Origin: Catellatospora bangladeshensis
GTDB lineage: Bacteria; Actinomycetota; Actinomycetes; Mycobacteriales; Micromonosporaceae
Reading direction: 5' to 3'
Assembly (NCBI RefSeq): GCF_016862575.1
Contig: NZ_BONF01000042.1
Location: forward strand, 56,453 to 120,452
Length of the DNA: 64,000 nucleotides
A model generated the notes under the pieces. It saw nothing but the letters and a program-made list of their open reading frames with translations, was not told the origin of the DNA and ran no database searches. Below are positions 24,981-34,075 of this stretch, one piece after another. The position numbers were made by a program, and so were the translations under genes. How positions within the stretch are numbered: position 1 is the first letter of the stretch; every line of letters starts with the position of its first letter.

Positions 24981-25784
24981 ATGCGGATCAGGATCGTGGA
25001 CGCCTTCACCGACCGGGCTTTCGGCGGCAACCCCGCCGGGGTGTGCGTGCTGGACGGTGACTCGTTTCCCGACGCGGTCTGGATGCAGCGCGTCGCGGCG
25101 GAGCTGAACCTGTCCGAGACCGCGTTCGCGCACCCGCGCGGCGGGCGGGACTGGGCGCTGCGCTGGTTCACCCCGCGCACCGAGGTCAACCTGTGCGGCC
25201 ACGCGACCCTGGCCACCGCGCACGCCCTCGGCGAGGATGGGCTGGCCACCGGCACGATCCGCTTCGACACCCGCAGCGGCATCCTCACCGCGGCCGTCGG
25301 CGGCGACGGCTCGATCACCATGGACTTCCCCGTCTTCCCGGTCATCCCGATCGACCCGCTGCCGGGCACCGCCGAGGCGCTGGGCGTGCCGATCCTCGCC
25401 TCGTACGACACCGGGGCGCTCGCCGACCTGCTGGTCGAGGTCGCCGACGAGCAGACCGTACGCACCCTGGCTCCGGACCTGGGCGCGGTGGCGCGGCTGG
25501 CCACCCGTGGCGTCATCGTGACCGCACCGGCCGAGGACCCGGCGGCCGGCTACGACTTCGTGTCGCGGTTCTTCGGCCCGGCCGTCGGCGTGCCCGAGGA
25601 CCCGGTGACCGGCAGCGCCCACTCGGCGCTCGCGCCGCTGTGGTCGGCCCGGTTCGGCCGCGACGAACTCGTCGGCCTGCAGGCCTCGGCCCGCTCGGGC
25701 CTGGTCCGCACTGTGCTGCGCGGCGACCGCGTCGACCTGACCGGCCACGCCGTCACTGTCCTGGACGGCACCCTCGCCGCCTGA
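24981..25784 (+). CDS. PhzF-family isomerase/epimerase
   Basis: This 267-residue protein has a diaminopimelate-epimerase-like fold. Typical features are VDAFTDRAFGGNPAGVCVL, the general-acid/base Glu in LNLSETAFA, FTPRTEVNLCGHATLA, and EDPVTGSAHSAL near residue 210. The family includes PhzF of phenazine synthesis, but no phenazine genes are present, so this is a generic member. The ATG is six bases after TAAGGT (24969-24974): a leaderless start. Confidence 0.9.
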   Translation: MRIRIVDAFTDRAFGGNPAGVCVLDGDSFPDAVWMQRVAAELNLSETAFAHPRGGRDWALRWFTPRTEVNLCGHATLATAHALGEDGLATGTIRFDTRSGILTAAVGGDGSITMDFPVFPVIPIDPLPGTAEALGVPILASYDTGALADLLVEVADEQTVRTLAPDLGAVARLATRGVIVTAPAEDPAAGYDFVSRFFGPAVGVPEDPVTGSAHSALAPLWSARFGRDELVGLQASARSGLVRTVLRGDRVDLTGHAVTVLDGTLAA

Positions 25785-25797
25785 CGGCCGGCAACGA

Positions 25798-26187
25798 TCA
25801 GGGCATAGCCCACACCAAGGCTTGCTCCAGCACTTCATGAGCCGCGCTCGCGTCACGCGTCATCAGGGGAACGTCCTCAGCCATTGCCAAGAGGCAGGAG
25901 TGGGCGAGGCTGAGCCTGCCAACGCGCTTAGCGATCACGCCGACCAGGTCGCCGTCCTGCAGCCGACACTCTGCGATCTCGACGGTCGGCAGTTCGAGCA
26001 AGATGTCCAACAGGTCGGCGGTCTCGCCCTCAGCGCGTTGGTATGCCTCGGCGACGCAGAGCACCGAGGTCAGCATGGTGCGGCCCAGATCGGCACAGAA
26101 AGACAGTTGATAGGCCACTTGCGGATCACGACGTTCGGCGTACGCGAGCAGCGCTCCGGTATCAAGAACCCGGATCGTCGATGTCAC
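25798..26187 (-). CDS. PIN-domain ribonuclease toxin
   Basis: This 129-residue PIN protein has the first acidic residue in VLDTGALLAYAE, a Glu in CVAEAYQRAEGE, and later acids in LAHSCLLAMAEDVPLMTRDA. This matches VapC-type RNases that cleave RNA when the antitoxin is lost. Its GTG overlaps the stop of the upstream antitoxin by GTGA. The second acidic cluster is less canonical than in VapC (LAHS rather than D-A), so activity is likely but not certain. Confidence 0.8.
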   Translation of the reverse strand: MTSTIRVLDTGALLAYAERRDPQVAYQLSFCADLGRTMLTSVLCVAEAYQRAEGETADLLDILLELPTVEIAECRLQDGDLVGVIAKRVGRLSLAHSCLLAMAEDVPLMTRDASAAHEVLEQALVWAMP

Positions 26188-26462
26188 CTGCGGCGCCTGG
26201 CCAGCTCGTCCAGACGCGCGTCCAGCACGCGGCGGCGGTCAGGATCCGATCTTCGTGCGTCGGACTCAGCCACGGAACGGGCGATGCGTTCGTACTCCTC
26301 GCGCGGCACGTCATGAACCCCGACCGCCGCCAGCGCAACCTGCGTCGCCTCCAGACGCTGCCGCATACGGACGGCCTCAGCGATGTAGCCGGACGCGTTG
26401 CCGCCCGACCGGACAACCTCCGCAAGATCGTCAGGCAGACTGATCGTGAACTTCGCGGTCAT
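26184..26462 (-). CDS. Ribbon-helix-helix antitoxin
   Basis: This 92-residue protein has an N-terminal ribbon-helix-helix: TAKFTISLPDDLAEVVR, then GNASGYIAEAVRMRQRLE. The C-terminal half is charged and probably binds the toxin. ATG 26462 is seven bases after TAGCAT (26470-26475), so the operon is probably leaderless. CATACCGGTAATG (26460-26472), a near-palindrome between the -10 box and the start, is a good autoregulatory site. It overlaps the PIN gene. Confidence 0.84.
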   Translation of the reverse strand: MTAKFTISLPDDLAEVVRSGGNASGYIAEAVRMRQRLEATQVALAAVGVHDVPREEYERIARSVAESDARRSDPDRRRVLDARLDELARRRR

Positions 26463-26472
26463 ACCGGTAATG
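26460..26472. promoter_or_regulatory. Candidate toxin-antitoxin operator
   Basis: CATACCGGTAATG is an imperfect palindrome around CCGG, lying over the presumed transcription start of the antitoxin-toxin operon. It is a plausible target of the ribbon-helix-helix protein. Confidence 0.4.
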
Positions 26473-26499
26473 CTAGGAAGGTATGACCGTAGCGGCAAC

Positions 26500-27165
26500 T
26501 CAACGTTTGTTCCTCGCCGCACGCTGGCGGGCCTTGTCCTTGATCTTTTCGGGGAGGGCGTCGGCGGCGAGCAGCTGCGGCAGCAGCTCCGGCTCCAGGG
26601 TCAGCGCCCGGAACGTCAGCGCCACCGTCACGTCGTGCTCGGGCCGGTGCAGCACCGTCACGGTGTCGCCTTCGCGCACCTCACCCGGCACCACCACCCG
26701 CAGGTACGCCCCCGGCAGCGCCCGCTGCGTGAACGTCTTGATCCAGCCCTGCTCGCGCATCTGGTCGGCGAAGGTCCGGCACGGGATCCGCGGCGAGGAC
26801 ACCTCCAGCACCGCGTGCTCGCCGACCTGCCAGCGCTCGCCGATCAGCGCCCCGTTGACGTCGATCCCGGACGTGGTCAGGTTCTCGCCGAACAGGCCGC
26901 CGGACAGGTCCCGGCCCAGCTCGGCCTGCCACCCGTCGAGGTCCTCGCGGGCGTAGGCGTACACCGCCTGGTCGTCGCCGCCGTGGTGGCGCCGGTCGCA
27001 GATGTCGTCGCCCTCCAGGCCGCTGCCCAGCCCGCCCGTCCGCGGTCCGGGGGCGCGCAGCCGCACCGGGCGGTCCACCGGGTGCTTGTCGATCGCGGTC
27101 ATGCCGATGTCGGCGGCCGCGCTCGGCCGCGCGGCGCCCAGATTCACGGAGAGTACGGTGCCCAC
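26500..27165 (-). CDS. MOSC-domain protein (YiiM-like)
   Basis: This 221-residue protein holds a MOSC beta-barrel in residues about 20-160: DKHPVDRPVRLRAPG, DLSGGLFGENLTTSGID, and LEVSSPRIPCRTFADQM with the conserved Cys. The C-terminal 40 residues form helices (LLPQLLAADALPEKIKDK). MOSC proteins relate to molybdenum-cofactor sulfurases and to YiiM, which reduces N-hydroxylated compounds. The GTG start has only a weak ribosome site. A second MOSC gene lies at 49468. Confidence 0.82.
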   Translation of the reverse strand: MGTVLSVNLGAARPSAAADIGMTAIDKHPVDRPVRLRAPGPRTGGLGSGLEGDDICDRRHHGGDDQAVYAYAREDLDGWQAELGRDLSGGLFGENLTTSGIDVNGALIGERWQVGEHAVLEVSSPRIPCRTFADQMREQGWIKTFTQRALPGAYLRVVVPGEVREGDTVTVLHRPEHDVTVALTFRALTLEPELLPQLLAADALPEKIKDKARQRAARNKR

Positions 27166-27217
27166 CGGGCCAGCCTAGTCGGCGTGAGCTGGGACGCCAG
27201 CGAGTATGGTGCGCACC

Positions 27218-27703
27218 ATGATCCGTCCTGCCGTGCCCGCCGACGTCCCCGTCATCCTCGACCTGATCCGCGAGCTGGCCGAGTACGAGAAGGCCCCGCT
27301 GGAGGCCAAGGCCACCGCCGAGCAGCTGCACGCGGCGCTGTTCGGGCCGCACCCGGCCGCGTTCGCGCACCTGGCCGTGGACGACGAGAGCGGCGAGCCG
27401 GTCGGCGTGGCGATCTGGTTCCTCAACTTCTCCACCTGGCACGGCGTGCACGGCATCTACCTTGAGGACCTGTTCGTCCGGCCCGCCGCCCGGGGCCGCG
27501 GCCACGGCAAGGCGCTGCTGCGCGAGCTGGCCCGCATCTGCCGCGAGCGCGGCTACACCCGCCTGCAGTGGTGGGTTTTGAACTGGAACGCGCCCGCGAT
27601 CGACTTCTACCGGTCCATCGGCGCGGTCCCCATGGACGACTGGACCGTGTACCGCGTTTCCGGCGACGCCCTTGGCGCGCTCGCCGGCGAACCGGCCGCG
27701 TGA
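27218..27703 (+). CDS. GNAT N-acetyltransferase (diamine-type)
   Basis: This 161-residue GNAT shows IRPAVPADVPVILDLIRELA, LEDLFVRPAARGRGHGKALL (acetyl-CoA loop), LQWWVLNWNAPAIDFYRSIG, typical of the spermidine/spermine N1-acetyltransferase-like branch. The ATG at 27218 lies seven bases after TATGGT (27205-27210), so it is leaderless; an ATG 12 bases upstream overlaps the -10 box. The acceptor is probably an amine. A 26-bp perfect hairpin follows. Confidence 0.86.
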   Translation: MIRPAVPADVPVILDLIRELAEYEKAPLEAKATAEQLHAALFGPHPAAFAHLAVDDESGEPVGVAIWFLNFSTWHGVHGIYLEDLFVRPAARGRGHGKALLRELARICRERGYTRLQWWVLNWNAPAIDFYRSIGAVPMDDWTVYRVSGDALGALAGEPAA

Positions 27704-27715
27704 CGGCACAGCGTG

Positions 27716-27769
27716 GTGGATCCAGATGAACTGTGGTCGCGGGCGCGACCACAGTTCATCTGGATCCAC
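27716..27769. terminator. 26-bp perfect inverted repeat with 2-base loop
   Basis: GTGGATCCAGATGAACTGTG plus GTCGCG (27716-27741) is mirrored exactly at 27744-27769. It is unusually long and perfect, with mixed base composition, and separates the GNAT gene from the 80-residue ORF. It could terminate transcription or be a mobile or recombination relic. Confidence 0.6.
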
Positions 27770-27806
27770 GGGTTCCGGGCGTGGGGCGGCCGGGTAGGCG
27801 GGGGGC

Positions 27807-28049
27807 ATGACGGTTGACGTGATGGCGCCGCGCGGCGGGGTGATGACGGACGAGGTCGGCACGATCACCGGCGAGCTGACCCTGGAGCCGAAGGTCGAGA
27901 CCGACGGCACGGTACGCCTGCGCGTGCAGTACAAGGGCGCCGAGGAGTGGTACACCGTCACCGGCGCCCAGATCAAGGTCCCCGACCCGGCCGACGCCAC
28001 CGCCGTCGACCGCGCCGCCCGGCACCTGCTCGACCGCTTCTCCCACTGA
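27807..28049 (+). CDS. Small protein of unknown function
   Basis: This 80-residue protein is mainly beta-strand: GTITGELTLEPKVETDGTVR, then VQYKGAEEWYTVTGAQIKV, and a C-terminal helix RAARHLLDRF. GGGGGG precedes the ATG. I do not recognise a family, but the hydrophobic pattern and codon use match real genes. It precedes the aldo/keto reductase by 32 bases, which has its own promoter. Confidence 0.6.
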   Translation: MTVDVMAPRGGVMTDEVGTITGELTLEPKVETDGTVRLRVQYKGAEEWYTVTGAQIKVPDPADATAVDRAARHLLDRFSH

Positions 28050-28081
28050 CCGTCCCCGACGGGCGGGATAGGGTGGCGATC

Positions 28082-29044
28082 ATGCGTTACAGGGCACTGG
28101 GTGAGTCCGGGCTGATCGTGTCGGCGGTCGGGCTCGGCTGCAACAACTTCGGGTGGCGGCTGGACCTGGACGGCACCCGTGCCGTCGTCGACGCCGCGAT
28201 CGACGCGGGCATCACGTTCTTCGACACCGCCGACATCTACGGCCGCGCCACCGCGATCGGGGCGTCGGAGTCGATGCTCGGCGAGGTCCTCAAGGGACGC
28301 CGCGACCAGGTGGTGCTGGCCACCAAGTTCGGCCACCAGGGCGCGGACATGGGTTACGGCCCGGCCGCGGGCGGCAAGGGCGGCCGCAAGTACATCCGGC
28401 GCGCGGTCGAGGAGTCGCTGCGGCGGCTGGGCACCGACCACATCGACCTCTACCAGCTGCACACGCCCGACCCGGTCACGCCCCTGGCGGAGACCCTGGC
28501 GGCGCTGCACGAGCTGGTCACCGAGGGCAAGGTGCGCTATATCGGCAGCTCGCAGTTCGCGGGCTGGCAGATCGCCGACGCGGCCCGGCTGGCGCAGGCG
28601 ATGGGCGTGACGCCGTTCGTCAGCGCGCAGAACCACTGGTCGATGCTGGAGCGCGGCAGCGAGATCGAGGTGGTGCCCGCCGCCCGGCACTTCGGGCTCG
28701 GCGTGCTGCCGTTCTTCCCGCTGGCCAACGGGCTGCTGACGGGCAAGGTGCGCCGCGGCCAGGATGCGCCCGCCGACAGCCGGCTGGCCAAGGACCAGGC
28801 CGGATTCATCACCGACGAGCGGCTGGACACGGTCGAGGCGCTGGCCGGCTGGGCGGCCGAGCGCGGTCACGAGCTGGGCAGGGTCGCGATCGGCTGGCTG
28901 GCCGCGCAGCCGGGCTGCGGCTCGGTCATCGCGGGCGCGACCAGCCCGGCGCAGGTCGCCGCGAACGCGGCCGCCGCGGACTGGGAGCCGACCGCCGACG
29001 AGCTGGCCGAGCTGGACAAGATCGCGCCCGTACCGGCGCGATAG
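28082..29044 (+). CDS. Aldo/keto reductase
   Basis: This 320-residue TIM-barrel NADPH-dependent reductase has the tetrad: Asp and Tyr in FFDTADIYG, Lys in VVLATKFG, and His in YQLHTPDP. The C-terminal cofactor segment reads SVIAGATSPAQV. It belongs to the general (AKR11/12-like) group; substrate unknown. ATG 28082 is seven bases after TAGGGT (28069-28074), a leaderless start. The next gene follows after 20 bases. Confidence 0.9.
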   Translation: MRYRALGESGLIVSAVGLGCNNFGWRLDLDGTRAVVDAAIDAGITFFDTADIYGRATAIGASESMLGEVLKGRRDQVVLATKFGHQGADMGYGPAAGGKGGRKYIRRAVEESLRRLGTDHIDLYQLHTPDPVTPLAETLAALHELVTEGKVRYIGSSQFAGWQIADAARLAQAMGVTPFVSAQNHWSMLERGSEIEVVPAARHFGLGVLPFFPLANGLLTGKVRRGQDAPADSRLAKDQAGFITDERLDTVEALAGWAAERGHELGRVAIGWLAAQPGCGSVIAGATSPAQVAANAAAADWEPTADELAELDKIAPVPAR

Positions 29045-29064
29045 GAACAGGCAAGGGGGAGGCA

Positions 29065-29352
29065 ATGGTGGAGGTCGAGGTCGTCGAGGTCCCGGAGAGC
29101 AGCCGGTACGAGGCACGCGAGAGCGGGCGGCTGCTCGGCGTGCTGACCTACTACCGCAAACCGGGGATGATCGTGTTCGACCACACCGGGGTCGAGCCGG
29201 AGGCCCGCGGGCGCGGCATCGGCGCGATGCTGTGCGCGGCGGCGCTGGCGGGCGCGGCCGCCGACGACGTGCGCGTGGTCCCGGCCTGCTCGTTCGTGCG
29301 CCGCTGGGTGCAGGACCACCCGGAATACCTGCCGCTGGTGGAGCGGGCGTAA
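29065..29352 (+). CDS. Small GNAT-like N-acetyltransferase (YidJ type)
   Basis: This 95-residue single-domain acetyltransferase has SRYEARESGRLLGVLTYY, VFDHTGVEPEARGRGIGAML with the CoA loop GRGIG, and VPACSFVRRWVQDHPEY. This compact form corresponds to the GCN5-related family of about 90 residues. GGGGGAGG lies just before the ATG, and it is probably cotranscribed with the aldo/keto reductase. Acceptor unknown. Confidence 0.82.
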   Translation: MVEVEVVEVPESSRYEARESGRLLGVLTYYRKPGMIVFDHTGVEPEARGRGIGAMLCAAALAGAAADDVRVVPACSFVRRWVQDHPEYLPLVERA

Positions 29353-29381
29353 ATCACTGGCAGTGCGGTGGGGCCGGTCGT

Positions 29382-29473
29382 TAGGCTGGCCCCACTATGG
29401 AGCTGTGACATCACCGACCGGCCTGTGACCGAGGCGCTGTGCGCCCGGCAGGCTCTCCCGCGAAACCCTTCCG
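29382..29473 (+). promoter_or_regulatory. Structured leader of the ABC-F gene with a 3-codon ORF
   Basis: TAGGCT (29382-29387) is a -10 box; nine bases later ATG GAG CTG TGA (29397-29408) encodes Met-Glu-Leu. CACCGACCGG (29413-29422) can pair with CCGGTGGTG (29471-29479) at the ABC-F ribosome site, and GGCGCTGTGCGCC lies between. This resembles translation-coupled attenuators of antibiotic-inducible ABC-F genes; the mechanism is inferred. Confidence 0.4.
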
Positions 29474-29482
29474 GTGGTGCTC

Positions 29483-31186
<1,704 letters not shown>

Positions 31187-31240
31187 TAGGAAGGTGACAG
31201 CGCAGGTCACCAGGACCGGCACCAGAGGAGATGTAGTTCA

Positions 31241-32206
31241 GTGGTCTTCAAGAAGATGCTCGCCGCCTTCGGCGTGGGCGGCCCGTCGGTCGACACCGTG
31301 CTCGCCACCCCCGTCGTCCAGCCCGGCGGCACCCTGTCCGGCACCGTCCACATCAAGGGCGGCGACCACGACACCCTGATCGAGTACGTCTCGCTGGGCC
31401 TGGTCACCCGGGTCGAGGTGGAGGGCCACGACAGCGAGTACGACGCCACCGTCGAGTTCCACCGGGTGCACCTGACCGGCTCGTTCACCCTGCCCGCCGG
31501 GGCGAGCCACCAGCTGCCGTTCACCGTCGAGGTGCCGTGGGAGGCGCCGGTGACCAGCTTCTACGGCACCCCGCTGCACGGCATGACGATGGGTGTGCGC
31601 ACGGAGCTGTCGGTGGCCAAGGCCGTCGACAAGACCGACCTCGACCCGGTGCGCATCGAGCCGCTGCCGGTCCAGGCCGCGGTCATGGAGGCGTTCACCC
31701 GGCTCGGGTTCCGCTTCAGCCGCGCGGACCTGGAGCGCGGCCGCATCCACGGCGTGCACCAGACGCTGCCGTTCTACCAGGAGATCGAGTTCTACCCGTC
31801 GCAGGCGTACGCGGGCCGCATGCGCCAGCTGGAGCTGACCTTCGTCACCAGCGCGCACGGCATGGACGTGGTGCTGGAGTTCGACAAGCGCGGCTTCCTC
31901 GGCTCGCACGACACGTTCAGCCGCCACCACGTCAGCCACGCCGACGCCGCCGGCACCGACTGGCCCTCGGCCGTCGACGGCTGGATCCGCCAGGCCCTGG
32001 ACCGCCACGCCCCGCACTACGGCGGCGGCCACGGCGGGCATGGGTTCAGCGGGCACGGTCACGGCGGTCACGGCCACGGGCACCGCGGGCACGGCATGGG
32101 CGGCGTAGCCGCCGGTGCGGCCGCGGGCTTCGTCGGCGGCATGGTCGCCGGCGAGATCGCCGAAGAGGTCTTCGACGTCGACATGGACTTCGGCTTCGAC
32201 GAGTGA
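31241..32206 (+). CDS. Spo0M-like sporulation-control protein
   Basis: This is a 321-residue protein. Residues 1-245 match the arrestin-like Spo0M fold (FKKMLAAFGVGGPSVDTVL, then PGGTLSGTVHIKGGDHD, and LPAGASHQLPFTVEVPWEAP). Residues 250-290 are a Gly/His-rich repeat (HGGHGFSGHGHGGHGHGH) able to bind metal, and a short hydrophobic Gly/Ala stretch precedes an acidic end (EVFDVDMDFGFDE). Spo0M affects sporulation and cell division in Bacillus and is widespread in actinomycetes. GAGGAGAT precedes the start. Repeat copy B begins right after the stop. Confidence 0.85.
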   Translation: MVFKKMLAAFGVGGPSVDTVLATPVVQPGGTLSGTVHIKGGDHDTLIEYVSLGLVTRVEVEGHDSEYDATVEFHRVHLTGSFTLPAGASHQLPFTVEVPWEAPVTSFYGTPLHGMTMGVRTELSVAKAVDKTDLDPVRIEPLPVQAAVMEAFTRLGFRFSRADLERGRIHGVHQTLPFYQEIEFYPSQAYAGRMRQLELTFVTSAHGMDVVLEFDKRGFLGSHDTFSRHHVSHADAAGTDWPSAVDGWIRQALDRHAPHYGGGHGGHGFSGHGHGGHGHGHRGHGMGGVAAGAAAGFVGGMVAGEIAEEVFDVDMDFGFDE

Positions 32207-32208
32207 GA

Positions 32209-32260
32209 AAGGAAGGGCACCTTCTTACCGTTGTCCGTGGTAGAAGGTGCCCTTCTTAAC
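32209..32260 (-). repeat. GGGCACC repeat family, copy B (inverted type)
   Basis: AGGAAGGGCACCTTCTTA (32210-32227) and AGAAGGTGCCCTTCTTAA (32242-32259) flank a 14-base centre. It sits between the converging stops of the Spo0M and hydrolase genes, 3 bases from one and 4 from the other. On the minus strand it matches copies A and C. Confidence 0.88.
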
Positions 32261-32263
32261 ACC

Positions 32264-33073
32264 TCACTGGGTGGCGGTGGCCGCCGCGTTCTGGATGACC
32301 TGGGCCACCCGGTCCGGCTGGGACACCATCACCACGTGCGACGCGCCGTCCACGGCCACGGACTCCTTCGCGCCCGCCCGCTGGGCCATGAACGCCAGCG
32401 CCTGCGGCGGGATGTTCTTGTCGGCTGTCCCGTACACGAACCAGGACGGGATGTTCTTCCACGCCGCCGCCGGGGACGCCTCGTTCAGCGCCGCCTCGGT
32501 GATCGGCCGCTGCCCCGCTCCCATCTGCGCGGCCAGCGCCTCGGGCACGTCGGCCGCGAACTGATCGCGGAACTTCGCCCGGTCGATGTACAGGTCCCTG
32601 CCGCCACCGGCCAGCGCCACCGGCGGCGCCAGCGCCTGCGCGAGCGTGCTGCCCGGGAACTTGCCGGACAGCGACGCCGCGCTCTCCCCCACCTCCGGCG
32701 CGAACGCGGACACGTACACCAGCGCCTTGACGTTCGGGTTGCCCTCGGCCGCGTTCGAGATCACACTGCCGCCGTAGGAGTGCCCGACCAGCACGATCGG
32801 CCCGGAGATGGTCTTGAGCAGCGCGGCCACCTCCGCGGCGTCGCTGCTCACCCCGCGCAGCGCGTTGGGCGCCGCGACCACCGGATAGCCCTGCGCCTGC
32901 AGCAGCGGGATCACCGCGTTCCAGCTCGACGAGTCCGCGAACGCGCCGTGTACCAGCACGATCGTCGGTTTCGTCTGTTTCCGTGCGGCCGCGGCCGCCG
33001 GAGCGGCCACCGCGAACGTGAGCGCGACCGCCAGGACCGCGGCGACGCCGGTCAGCACCCTGCGCGTGGACAT
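32264..33073 (-). CDS. Secreted alpha/beta-fold hydrolase
   Basis: This 269-residue protein has a signal peptide (STRRVLTGVAAVLAVALTFA, cleavage near APAAAAA). The mature part is an alpha/beta hydrolase: IVLVHGAFADSSSW (oxyanion strand), VGHSYGGSV with the nucleophile Ser in GHSYG, Asp near VYGTADKNIP, and His in VDGASHVVMVSQP. It is similar to secreted esterase-like hydrolases of actinomycetes; substrate unknown. ATG 33073 has GGAGG at seven bases; an upstream start is less likely. Confidence 0.88.
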   Translation of the reverse strand: MSTRRVLTGVAAVLAVALTFAVAAPAAAAARKQTKPTIVLVHGAFADSSSWNAVIPLLQAQGYPVVAAPNALRGVSSDAAEVAALLKTISGPIVLVGHSYGGSVISNAAEGNPNVKALVYVSAFAPEVGESAASLSGKFPGSTLAQALAPPVALAGGGRDLYIDRAKFRDQFAADVPEALAAQMGAGQRPITEAALNEASPAAAWKNIPSWFVYGTADKNIPPQALAFMAQRAGAKESVAVDGASHVVMVSQPDRVAQVIQNAAATATQ

Positions 33074-33175
33074 GCGTGAACCTCCATCCGGTGTCCGGCC
33101 CGGGGGTCCAGCCAACGCCCAACCTACGCCGACCGCCCGGCGCGCATCCGGCGTTCGGCCCGCTATGGTTGCCGG

Positions 33176-33265
33176 GTGTTCAAGGCCCTCGTCTGCTTCA
33201 TGCTGCTCTTCATCGCCATCGGGGCGATCGGGATGTGGCTCGCCACCCAGCGCCGCAAATCATGA
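33176..33265 (+). CDS. 29-residue single-pass membrane peptide
   Basis: GTG TTC AAG GCC opens a 29-codon frame whose product is one membrane helix (ALVCFMLLFIAIGAIGMWLA) and a basic tail (TQRRKS). TATGGT (33164-33169) lies six bases before the GTG, the same leaderless pattern as at other genes here. The Phe-Lys start, hydrophobic span and positive end look like a genuine small membrane protein. Function unknown. Confidence 0.55.
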   Translation: MFKALVCFMLLFIAIGAIGMWLATQRRKS

Positions 33266-33298
33266 TCAATAGCACCTGCGCCACCCCCAGCACCGCCC

Positions 33299-34075
33299 AT
33301 GGACGCCGGTAGCCTCACGCTGCTGCTGACCGCCGCCACCGCCGCAGGGTGGGTGGACGCCGTGGTCGGCGGCGGTGGCCTGCTCCTGCTGCCCGCACTG
33401 CTCATCGGCCTGCCCCAGACGCCGCTGGCCACCGTGCTCGGCACCAACAAGATGACCGCCATCGCGGGCACCACCAGCGCCGCGATCACGTACGCCCGCC
33501 GCACCCGCATCGACTGGCGCGTCGCCGGCCCGGCCGGCCTCATCGCGATCGTCGTCTCCGGCTTCGGCGCCTGGCTCGCCATCGCGCTGACGCCGAACAA
33601 GGACGTGTACCGGCCCGTCGTGCTCGGCATCCTGGTCGCCGTCGCCCTGTTCGTCACGTTCCGGCCCAGCAGCGGCATCTACCCGCATCCCGAGCGGCGC
33701 ACCACCGGCCGGGCCGCGCTGGCCGTCGCGCTGGCGGGCGGCGTCATCGCCCTCTACGACGGCATGATCGGGCCCGGCACCGGCACCTTCCTGGTGCTCA
33801 CCTTCACCACGGTGATCGGCGCGGACTTCCTGCACGGCTCCGCCATGGCCAAGATCGTCAACGCGGGCACCAACCTCGGCGCGCTCATCGTGTTCGCGAT
33901 CGACGGGCATGTCTGGTGGCAGCTCGGCGCCGCGATGGCCGTCTGCAACATCGTCGGCGCGCAGATCGGCGCGCGGATGGCGCTCAAGCGCGGCTCAGGC
34001 TTCGTACGCATCGTGCTGCTCGTCGTCGTGCTCGCCCTGATCGCCCGCCTGTCCTACGACCAGTGGCTCGCCTGA
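33299..34075 (+). CDS. TauE/SafE-family sulfite/organosulfur exporter-like protein
   Basis: This 258-residue membrane protein has about eight helices. The duplicated TauE/SafE signature is visible: AAGWVDAVVGGGGLLLLPALL in the first half and ALYDGMIGPGTGTFLVLTF in the second, plus GTNKMTAIAGT and KIVNAGTNLGALIVF. The family exports sulfite, sulfoacetate or related anions. No clear ribosome site precedes the ATG. The last 81 bases overlap the convergent LysR gene. Confidence 0.88.
   Translation: MDAGSLTLLLTAATAAGWVDAVVGGGGLLLLPALLIGLPQTPLATVLGTNKMTAIAGTTSAAITYARRTRIDWRVAGPAGLIAIVVSGFGAWLAIALTPNKDVYRPVVLGILVAVALFVTFRPSSGIYPHPERRTTGRAALAVALAGGVIALYDGMIGPGTGTFLVLTFTTVIGADFLHGSAMAKIVNAGTNLGALIVFAIDGHVWWQLGAAMAVCNIVGAQIGARMALKRGSGFVRIVLLVVVLALIARLSYDQWLA

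Noticed and set aside
24981..25784. Phenazine biosynthesis gene
   Set aside because: PhzF-like proteins are widespread and no other phz genes are present.
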